The notes under the pieces: generated by a model
What the model was told of the DNA's origin: nothing
Seen by the model: only the letters and a program-made list of their open reading frames with translations
The model's database searches: none
Assembly: GCA_030065095.1 (NCBI GenBank)
Contig: JASJDP010000005.1
Coordinates: 124,001-188,000 of the forward strand
Direction: 5' to 3'
DNA length: 64,000 nucleotides
From: Rhodobacter sp.
Lineage (GTDB): Bacteria > Pseudomonadota > Alphaproteobacteria > Rhodobacterales > Rhodobacteraceae
Shown: positions 53,863-61,565 of the stretch, piece by piece
Position numbering within the stretch: the first letter of the stretch is position 1
Layout: each line of letters opens with the position of its first letter
Translations under genes and position numbers: made by a program

Positions 53863-55598
53863 CAGACTCCGGCGGCAAGCCCGTCCTGACTCTGAAGGAC
53901 CTGTCGATTGAATTCCCGACCCCGCAAGGCATCGTTAAGGCGGTCAAGAGCCTGTCATTGACCGTTCACCTGGGCCGCCGTGTCGGGTTCATCGGCGAAA
54001 GCGGGTCCGGCAAGACCACCACGGCCCTTGGTATCATGCAGATGCTGGCCGAGCCCGGACGCATATCCGGCGGCCGGATCGATCTTGGCGGGACGGACGT
54101 GCTGGGCCTGTCGGACGAGCAGATGCGGCTGACGCGACTGTCCCGCATCGCCTATATCCCGCAAGGCGCAATGAACTCGCTCAATCCCGTGATGCGGGTC
54201 GAAAACCAACTGTGGGACGGGGTGGTCGCGCATGAGGGCAAGATCGATCCTGACGAGTTGAAGCGGCGGTCGGGCGAGGCCCTTGCCAGCGTTGGGCTGG
54301 GCGCCCATGTCGGGCGGCTCTATCCGCATGAACTGTCGGGCGGGATGAAACAGCGGGTCTGTATCGCACTCGGCATGATCCTGGGCCCCGAACTGATCAT
54401 CGCGGACGAGCCGACCTCGGCGCTGGATGTCGTGACCCAGCGCCAGGTGATGCTGACGCTGAAGGACGTGCAGACCAGGATCGGATCGGGCCTGATCCTG
54501 ATCGGCCACGACATGGGGTTGATGACCCAGTCGGTCGACGAGCTTGCGGTGTTGAAAGACGGCGTGCTGGTCGAACACGGAACCGTCCGGCAGATCATCG
54601 AATCTCCGCAGCACCCCTACACGCAGGATCTGATCTCTTCGGTTCCGCTTGTCGGCGGAGACAGTTTCCTCAACCCCTCCACCCGCGCCGCCGCGCCGGA
54701 ACGGGACAGCCGCGAACCGCTGTTGCGGTTCGAGAATGTCTCGAAGGTCTACGGCGAGGTCACCGCGCTGCATCCCGTTAGCTTCACGCTGCAGGGCGAC
54801 ACGCCCCAGATCATCTCGATCGTCGGCCAATCCGGAAGCGGCAAGTCGACGATGGGCTCGATCATGCTGGGGTTCAATCCGCCCAGCACCGGCCGCGTCC
54901 TGTTCGAAGGGCACGATTTGCTGAGGATCAACGCCGCAGAGACGCTGAAATTCCGCAAGAACATTCAGGCGGTGTTCCAGGATCCGTATGCCTGTTTCAA
55001 CCCCTTCTACCGCGTCAGGCACGCGCTGAGATACCCGTTCAAACGCTTCGGGCTGGCCCGCGACGAGGCGCATATCCAGGCGAAGATGGAAGAGGCCTGC
55101 GGCGCCGTCGGTCTTGATCCGGACCTTGTGCTGCCGCGCTATCCGCACCAGTTGTCCGGCGGTCAGCGCCAGCGTCTGATCGTCGCCCGCGCCCTGATGC
55201 TGAGCCCGAAACTTCTGATCGCGGACGAACCCGTCAGCATGGTCGACGCATCTTTGCGCGCGACCATCCTGTCGAACATCTACGATCTCAAGGACAAATA
55301 CGGGATCTCGATCCTCTACATCACCCATGACCTCGCCACGGCGTACCATGTCAGCGACTACGTCATGGTACTGTTCAAGGGCCATGTGGTCGAGGCCGGA
55401 CCGCCGAAACAGGTGATCGGCGACCCCCAGCACCCCTATACCCAACTGCTGATCAACTCGATCCCCTGGCCGGATCTGCACCGAAGCTGGGGCAGGGACG
55501 AGGCGGGTTGGGATCCCACCGCCGAAGAGGCGAGAGCGGCCGAGGCACCACCGAAACTGCGTGGCAACGTTCCCGGATTCGACCTGGTGGTTCAGTGA
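53859..55598 (+). CDS. Fused dipeptide/oligosaccharide ABC ATPase (DppD-DppF type)
   Basis: This 579-residue protein joins two ATPase domains. The first (about residues 5-275) has Walker A GESGSGKTT, signature LSGGMKQRV and Walker B LIIADEPTSALD. The second (about 290-560) has GQSGSGKST, LSGGQRQRL and LLIADEPVSMVD. Both C-terminal extensions carry the oligopeptide-type motif HPYTQDLISS and HPYTQLLINS. It energises the two permeases. It overlaps the mannosidase gene start. Confidence 0.94.
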   Translation: MTDSGGKPVLTLKDLSIEFPTPQGIVKAVKSLSLTVHLGRRVGFIGESGSGKTTTALGIMQMLAEPGRISGGRIDLGGTDVLGLSDEQMRLTRLSRIAYIPQGAMNSLNPVMRVENQLWDGVVAHEGKIDPDELKRRSGEALASVGLGAHVGRLYPHELSGGMKQRVCIALGMILGPELIIADEPTSALDVVTQRQVMLTLKDVQTRIGSGLILIGHDMGLMTQSVDELAVLKDGVLVEHGTVRQIIESPQHPYTQDLISSVPLVGGDSFLNPSTRAAAPERDSREPLLRFENVSKVYGEVTALHPVSFTLQGDTPQIISIVGQSGSGKSTMGSIMLGFNPPSTGRVLFEGHDLLRINAAETLKFRKNIQAVFQDPYACFNPFYRVRHALRYPFKRFGLARDEAHIQAKMEEACGAVGLDPDLVLPRYPHQLSGGQRQRLIVARALMLSPKLLIADEPVSMVDASLRATILSNIYDLKDKYGISILYITHDLATAYHVSDYVMVLFKGHVVEAGPPKQVIGDPQHPYTQLLINSIPWPDLHRSWGRDEAGWDPTAEEARAAEAPPKLRGNVPGFDLVVQ

Positions 55599-58500
55599 AC
55601 CACGAGTTGCGCTTTACGGCTCCGAAGATCGCCGCGCGACTGGACCTGATCCGTCAGATGGTGGTGCGGCGGCGGTTGGATCTGCCCCCGTTCCGACTGT
55701 GCCAGCTTTCGGACGCCGCGGAAGCGCCGCCCTTTGAGGCCGATATGTCCGCGTGGCCAGAGATCGAACCCGAAAGCTATTGGGGCCACGCGGATCTGAA
55801 CTTTCTGATGACGGCAAGCTTCAATGTCCCCGACGGGTGGGATGCGTCCCGCATAGCGCTTCACCTTCCGCTCGGCACGTTCGGTGATATCTTCAACCAC
55901 CCCGAGGCGCTGGTTCTGATCGACGGAACGCCCATCGGTTCGGCTGACCGCTATCATCACACGCTCGCGCTCGACCCCGTTCTGGCCGATGGGCGCGGTC
56001 ACCGGTTGGACCTGCACGGCTGGACCGGCCACACGCAATGGCCTCCCGATCCCGCCAGCCGCGCCAAGCTTTTCATGGGCCGCCCGGCCCTGGTGGAACG
56101 CGACCCCGCGCTGCGCGATTTCATCGGCCTGGCCGAGGCCGCACTCGACACCTGCGGCGAGTTGGACCGCGCAAGCGTCGAAAGATCTAATCTGCTCGAC
56201 GCCCTCGATGCCGCATTTCTGGTGCTGGATACGCGCGCGCCATTGGGCGAGGCCCTTTATGAAAGCGTGCCGTCCGCCCTGACCGCCCTTCAGGGCGGAA
56301 TTGCGGCCGCGGGCGAACCGCTTGACGTGACGTTGCACGGCATCGGTCACGCCCATATCGATATCGCCTACCTCTGGCCCATCGACCAGACCCGGCACAA
56401 GATCGCGCGGACCTATTCGAACGTCCTGCGATTGATGGAGGCGGACCCGGACTATCGCTTTTCGCACTCGCAGCCGCAGCTTTATGCCTGTTGCGAACGC
56501 GACCACCCCGCGATCTTTGCCAAGATCCGCGACCGTGTGGCCGAGGGCAGGTGGGAGGTGATGGGCGGGATGTGGGTCGAGCCCGACCTGAACATCGCCG
56601 GCCCCGAGGCACTTGTCAGGCAACTGGTCCTCGGACGCCGGTATTTCCGCGACACATTCGGCGATGTCGAGACCCCCGTTCTATGGCTGCCGGATACGTT
56701 CGGCTTCCCCGGTCAGATCCCGCAATTGATGGCGCAGGCCGGATTGAACTGGTTCTGCACCAACAAGCTGAACTGGAACCAGGTCACGCGGGTGCCGCCG
56801 ACCCATCATTGGGAGGGGATCGACGGAACGCGGGTTCCGGCGCATGTGCTGACCACGCCGCGCGAGGTGCAGTATCTGCCCTTCCCCACGAACTACAAAA
56901 GCGACCTCAGCGCAAAAGAGGTAGCGGGCACGGTGGACGGGGCCGATGCCGACGCCCGAAACCTTCCGATCTGCTATGGCTACGGCGATGGCGGCGGCGG
57001 ACCGACAGAGGCGCTTTTGGCCCGTGCCCGCGCCTATTCCGCGATGCCGGGCATGCCGGGCATGCGGTTTTCCAGCGTCCGTGCCGCATTCGAGGCGATC
57101 GAGGCCGAAGGGCGTGCGCTGCCCGTCCATCGCGGCGAACATTACATGGAGGGCCACCGGGGCGTCCTGACCAGCCAGGCGTGGATCAAACGTGCCAACC
57201 GTCTGAACGAGCGCGCGCTTCACGAGGCCGAGGCGTTGTCGGTCATCGCGGGTCTCTGCCCCGATCTGGACGAGGCCTGGCGGCTGCTCTGTTTGAACCA
57301 GTTCCACGACATCGTCACCGGCACTTCGGTGCCCCAGGTCTTCGATGACGCGCGCCGCGATCACGCCCGGATCGCCCGACAGGCCGAGAACGTCAGCGCA
57401 AGAGCCTCGGACGCCCTCGCAACCGGGGCGGCCGAGGCGGTCGTTCTGAATACAGCCCCCGTCCCCGCCGACCGGATTGCGGAAATCCAACCAGAGCTGG
57501 CTGCCGGTCTGCCCGGTCAAAGGGTCGCGGGGAGGATGCTGGTCTACCTGCCGGAGTTGCCGCCATACTCCTTAACGCCGATCAGCGATGCGGTCGCGCC
57601 GCCGCAGGAGGGTTTGTCCGTCCGCCTCACCGGCACCGGGGCGAGGATGGAAAATCGCTTCGTTCGCGTTTGCGTGGATCAGGCCGGGCGGGTCACGTCG
57701 GTATGGGACAAAGGGTCCGGCACCGAATGCCTCGCCGATGGCGAATTTGGCAATCGGTTCCAGGCCTTCGAGGACCGCCCGATCTGCTGGGATGCATGGG
57801 ACATCGATCCGAGTTTCGAAGATCGGATGGATCCGATTGCTGAAACTGCTGGGCTCTCGATCGTTGAAGCCGGCCCGATCCGGGCCTCTATCCGCGTTGA
57901 GTTCACCTGGCGGCAAAGCCGGTTTCGCCAGGATATTCACCTTGCGGCGCATTCTCCCAGGATCGACTTTGCGACCGAGATCGATTGGCACCAGACCCAC
58001 ACATTGCTGAAGGTCGCCTTTCCCGTCGCGGTCAAGTCCGATCACGCGCTTTACGATATCCAGTGGGGCGCGATCGCGCGGCCCACGACACGGGATACAC
58101 CTGCGGATTTCGCGCGGTTCGAAGTCGCGGCGCAGAAATGGGCGCTGCTGTCGGACGGCGTTCGGGGTGTCGCGTTGCTGAACGACTGCAAATACGGCCA
58201 CGACATTGCGGGTAATGTGATGCGGCTTACGCTGATAAAGTCGTCCACGATGCCCGACCCTGCCGCCGATCAGGGGCATCACCGCTTCACCTATGCGATC
58301 CTGCCCTTCCAAGGTTCGGACCGCTCCATTGTCGATGCGGCGGCCTACGACATGAACACGCCGTTACGGGCAATCCCGCCCCGTCCCGCACAAGCGCCAA
58401 CCGCGCGACTGACGCCCTTGGTTTCCATCCGCCGCAAGAGGGCTATTCCCGAATCCATCGTACCCCTGAACGGCAGCGGTTTTCTGGTTCGGCTCTTCGA

Positions 58501-58693
58501 ACCCGATGGCGAGAGCGGAGAGGTCCACATTGCCTTCGGCCCGAGGGTTGCGCAGGTTTGGCGCAGCAATTTGCTGGCAGATCCTCTTGACCGCCTGGAT
58601 GTCCACGACAACGCCGTTTTCTTGCCCATCCGGCCGTTCGAAATCGTCACGTTGCGGATTTCTGCAGCAGAATCAGAGCGAGATCCGCCATAG
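55595..58693 (+). CDS. Alpha-mannosidase, glycoside hydrolase family 38
   Basis: This 1032-residue protein has the GH38 layout: N-terminal beta domain (1-245), catalytic barrel with zinc site HAHIDIAYLW (about residues 251-260) and nucleophile Asp in WLPDTFGFPGQ (about 366), the middle helical domain with QFHDIVTGTSVP, and C-terminal beta domains. It has no signal peptide, so it is cytoplasmic and acts after import. GTG 55595 overlaps the ATPase gene's stop. It identifies the imported ligand as probably containing alpha-linked mannose. It ends the operon. Confidence 0.92.
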   Translation: MNHELRFTAPKIAARLDLIRQMVVRRRLDLPPFRLCQLSDAAEAPPFEADMSAWPEIEPESYWGHADLNFLMTASFNVPDGWDASRIALHLPLGTFGDIFNHPEALVLIDGTPIGSADRYHHTLALDPVLADGRGHRLDLHGWTGHTQWPPDPASRAKLFMGRPALVERDPALRDFIGLAEAALDTCGELDRASVERSNLLDALDAAFLVLDTRAPLGEALYESVPSALTALQGGIAAAGEPLDVTLHGIGHAHIDIAYLWPIDQTRHKIARTYSNVLRLMEADPDYRFSHSQPQLYACCERDHPAIFAKIRDRVAEGRWEVMGGMWVEPDLNIAGPEALVRQLVLGRRYFRDTFGDVETPVLWLPDTFGFPGQIPQLMAQAGLNWFCTNKLNWNQVTRVPPTHHWEGIDGTRVPAHVLTTPREVQYLPFPTNYKSDLSAKEVAGTVDGADADARNLPICYGYGDGGGGPTEALLARARAYSAMPGMPGMRFSSVRAAFEAIEAEGRALPVHRGEHYMEGHRGVLTSQAWIKRANRLNERALHEAEALSVIAGLCPDLDEAWRLLCLNQFHDIVTGTSVPQVFDDARRDHARIARQAENVSARASDALATGAAEAVVLNTAPVPADRIAEIQPELAAGLPGQRVAGRMLVYLPELPPYSLTPISDAVAPPQEGLSVRLTGTGARMENRFVRVCVDQAGRVTSVWDKGSGTECLADGEFGNRFQAFEDRPICWDAWDIDPSFEDRMDPIAETAGLSIVEAGPIRASIRVEFTWRQSRFRQDIHLAAHSPRIDFATEIDWHQTHTLLKVAFPVAVKSDHALYDIQWGAIARPTTRDTPADFARFEVAAQKWALLSDGVRGVALLNDCKYGHDIAGNVMRLTLIKSSTMPDPAADQGHHRFTYAILPFQGSDRSIVDAAAYDMNTPLRAIPPRPAQAPTARLTPLVSIRRKRAIPESIVPLNGSGFLVRLFEPDGESGEVHIAFGPRVAQVWRSNLLADPLDRLDVHDNAVFLPIRPFEIVTLRISAAESERDPP

Positions 58694-59166
58694 CTGCGCT
58701 CCGGTTAACTCTCGACTGAGCTGCACCCGGATCAACCCGGCAAGACCGTCTCGCCCGCGGGGACAGGCGGGATCGGGCTGTTTCGCCGCCTTGCGTTTGT
58801 GCGGGTCCGCCCGTCCAACGACAATGCGCCCGCTCTCATTCCGGTCGAACGACGTCGTCCGCTCGATCGGCATCGTCTGCCGCAGGACCGCCGGTCATCC
58901 CGAAGGGTTCAAAACCTTCGCCAACGTGATCCGGTCGGTCGTGACCGGGTATTTCGATGCTCCGGTCCGCGTCGAGGGCCAAAGCGCAGTGCGTCGCAGG
59001 TGAATTGTGGGATTGGTTCTGGTCTGGAGCGGTCATTCCCTTTCGTATCACGAGCCGCGCCAGAAGACTGGTTGCGAATGGCAACTCCAGCTCGAAACCG
59101 GCAGAAACCGGTGCTCTCTGGATTCAGCCTGCTTTGACGGCAAGTGGTTCTTGAGCCGCCCGCCGC
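58694..59166. other. Intergenic region with no supported gene
   Basis: These 473 bases lie after the mannosidase gene and before the end of the convergent aminotransferase gene. Short frames exist on both strands but none shows recognisable features or a good start. No repeat copy was seen. Confidence 0.4.
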
Positions 59167-60486
59167 TTAGATCACCGCCGAAATGGCACGGTCCAGTTTT
59201 TCGGTCAATTCATCAAGCTGGTCATCTTCGATGATGAACGGCGGCGCCAACAGGATATGGTCGCCGTTCCGGCCGTCTATGGTGCCCGGCATCGGGTAGC
59301 AGATCAGACCCTCGGCGAAAGCCGCCGACTTGATCTTCGATGCGACCCCTCTGGACGGATCGAACGGTGTCTTGGTCTCGCGATCCTCAACCAGCTCGAT
59401 CCCGCGGAACAGGCCGCGTCCGCGGATGTCACCGACATGTGCATGCTGGCCGAACCGCGCCTCCAGCCGCTCTGCCAGCTTTTCACCCTGCTCCCGCACA
59501 CGGCGGATCAGCCCGCGATCAAGGATCGCCGACACCACCGCATGACCCGCCGCCGCGGCCGCGGGATGGCCCAGGTAGGTGTGCCCGTGCTGGAAAAACC
59601 CCGACCCGTCGGCGATGGCGTCGTATATGTCGGCAGTGCAAAGCATAGCGCCGATCGGCTGGTATCCGGCGCCGAGGCCCTTGGCGATACAGACGACGTC
59701 CGGCGCCACGCCATCTTCGTCACAGGCAAACAGATTGCCGGTTCGGCCCATGCCGCACATGACCTCGTCGAGGATCAGCAGCACCCCGTAGGTATCGCAT
59801 ATCTCGCGAATGCGCTTGAGATACCCGGGCGCAGGCGCCAGGGCACCGGCCGTTGCGCCAACAACCGTCTCGGCCATGAACGCCATCACTGTCTCGGGAC
59901 CGAGCCGGAGGATTTCGTTCTCGAGGGCCTGCGCCGCCCGCTGGCCGTACTCTTCCAGGCTCTCGTCGTCCCGTTTCAGACGGTACGCATAGCAGGGATC
60001 GATATGGCTAACCTCGATGAGAAGCGGACCGAATTGCTGGCGCCGCCATGCGTTGCCACCGGCGCTGAGCGCGCCGATCGTGTTGCCGTGATAGCTTTGC
60101 CTGCGGGCGATCAGGCGGGTGCGCTGCGGCTCGTTGCGTTCCACCCAGTATTGCCGCGCCAGCTTGATCGCCGCCTCTGTCGCCTCAGATCCGCCCGAGA
60201 CGAGGTAGACCCGGTCCAGCCCGCCCGGGGCCTGCCGGATCAGCAGATCCGCCAGTTTCTCGGCGGGCTCCGACGTGAAGAACCCGGTATGGGCAAAGGC
60301 CAGACGATCGAGCTGCGTCTTGATCGCCTCGACGACTGCCGAATCGCCATGCCCCAGGCAGCTGACGGCGGCACCGCCCGATCCGTCGAGATAGCGCTTA
60401 CCGGTTTCGTCGATCAGATAGCAGCCCTCGCCGCCGACGGCGGTGGGAAGGGCCGAACGGCAATGGCGGGGAAAGATATGCGACAT
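59167..60486 (-). CDS. Class III aminotransferase
   Basis: This 439-residue PLP enzyme begins SHIFPRHCRSALPTAVGGEG and has the fold-type I class III features: LVSGGSEATEAAIKLARQYW (about residues 101-120), RQSYHGNTIGALSAGG, the PLP-binding Asp in LLILDEVMCGMGRTGNLFAC and the Schiff-base Lys in CIAKGLGAGYQPIGAMLC (about 265-282). The substrate could be an omega-amino acid or diamine. ATG 60486 was chosen over 60528. It is divergent from the tRNA-Met/SRAP side. Confidence 0.9.
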   Translation of the reverse strand: MSHIFPRHCRSALPTAVGGEGCYLIDETGKRYLDGSGGAAVSCLGHGDSAVVEAIKTQLDRLAFAHTGFFTSEPAEKLADLLIRQAPGGLDRVYLVSGGSEATEAAIKLARQYWVERNEPQRTRLIARRQSYHGNTIGALSAGGNAWRRQQFGPLLIEVSHIDPCYAYRLKRDDESLEEYGQRAAQALENEILRLGPETVMAFMAETVVGATAGALAPAPGYLKRIREICDTYGVLLILDEVMCGMGRTGNLFACDEDGVAPDVVCIAKGLGAGYQPIGAMLCTADIYDAIADGSGFFQHGHTYLGHPAAAAAGHAVVSAILDRGLIRRVREQGEKLAERLEARFGQHAHVGDIRGRGLFRGIELVEDRETKTPFDPSRGVASKIKSAAFAEGLICYPMPGTIDGRNGDHILLAPPFIIEDDQLDELTEKLDRAISAVI

Positions 60487-60620
60487 CGGGGCGGCCCCTC
60501 GTTCGTGGATCTGCAGCTTTGAATACACCGGTCGCGGCCGGTCCTTTTATTGCTATGGCAGGTCCCGACCTGCCGGCCAGAGCCGTGTGACGGTATATCG
60601 AAGCGAAGGCGCCGTGGGTT

Positions 60621-60697
60621 TGGTAGCGGAGGAGGGACTTGAACCCCCGACACATGGATTATGATTCCACTGCTCTAACCGACTGAGCTACTCCGCC
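60621..60697 (-). tRNA. tRNA-Met (CAU), elongator type
   Basis: On the minus strand this 77-base gene folds into a complete cloverleaf: acceptor GGCGGAG with CTCCGCT (one G-U pair), D-arm GCTC-AGTCGGTTA-GAGC, anticodon loop ATCATAA (anticodon CAU), T-arm with TTCAAGT, discriminator A and encoded CCA. The sequence resembles elongator tRNA-Met of related alphaproteobacteria. A tRNA-Ile2 with lysidine-modified CAU cannot be formally excluded. Confidence 0.93.
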
Positions 60698-60845
60698 ACA
60701 GGCGCGCTAGCTATAAAAGCCGCCGCGCAGCGTCAAGACAATATTCGATGCCGCACGGTTCCGCAGACACAGAGGTTAATCGGCTTGTGTCGGTAAAGAC
60801 AGCTTCTGCCTTCCGGTTGGGCCCGAAATCACCCTAGACTGCCGC

Positions 60846-61466
60846 ATGCCCGGCCGCCTCTTTCTGACCTCGCCGCTCGATGCTATTGCTGCGCACCTGC
60901 AGGCCGATTCCGCCGGTCTGGCGCCCGGTCCGGAGCGCTTCAACGTGGCGCCGGGTCAGGAGGTCATCGCCTGCAGGCCGGACCGGACGCTTGGGCATAT
61001 GCGGTGGGGCATGATCCCGGTCGGACGCGTCAACGCGCGCGGACGGCCGGTGATGGAGACGATCGTCAACGCACGGTCCGAGACGGTATTTTCCAAGTCG
61101 GCCTTCGATGGCGTCAGGCGTTGCCTGGTGCCGGCCGACGGCTGGTATGAGTGGACCGGCGAGAAACGCCGCAAAACCGCCTGGCGCATCCGGCCCAGAT
61201 CCGGCGGCCTGCTGGTCTTCGCCGCGATCTACGACATCTGGCAGGGCCCGGGCGGCATCGAGGTACCACAGGTGGCGACGGTGACCTGCGAACCCTCGGC
61301 GGACGTGCGCGATATCCACCACCGTATGGGCGTTCTGCTCGATCCGCCGCAATTCGACACATGGCTGACCGGCACCGAGGCAGAGGCCGCCGCGCTGGCG
61401 CGCCCCTACCCGGACGGGCGCCTGATCGTCGAAGGGGCCGGGGATGTCGATTGGTCCGGACCCTGA
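60846..61466 (+). CDS. SRAP (YedK/HMCES) family protein lacking the catalytic Cys2
   Basis: This 206-residue protein matches SOS-response-associated peptidase: ERFNVAPGQEV with the conserved Asn, GHMRWGMIPVGRVNARGRPV, NARSETVFSKSAF, RRCLVPADGWYEWTG with the conserved Glu, and HHRMGVLL with the conserved His. In the family the start is MCGR, where Cys2 forms the protective bond with abasic DNA. Here it reads MPGR. Unless translation starts elsewhere, crosslinking should be impossible, though DNA binding may remain. Confidence 0.85.
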   Translation: MPGRLFLTSPLDAIAAHLQADSAGLAPGPERFNVAPGQEVIACRPDRTLGHMRWGMIPVGRVNARGRPVMETIVNARSETVFSKSAFDGVRRCLVPADGWYEWTGEKRRKTAWRIRPRSGGLLVFAAIYDIWQGPGGIEVPQVATVTCEPSADVRDIHHRMGVLLDPPQFDTWLTGTEAEAAALARPYPDGRLIVEGAGDVDWSGP

Positions 61467-61565
61467 TCGCGTCACGAAGACGTTGCCAGACCGCGGGCCG
61501 AAGGGTTAGCGTGGATTGGGTGGCGATGCCACCGGGGCATTTCTGAAAGTGATTGGAGACAGGGG

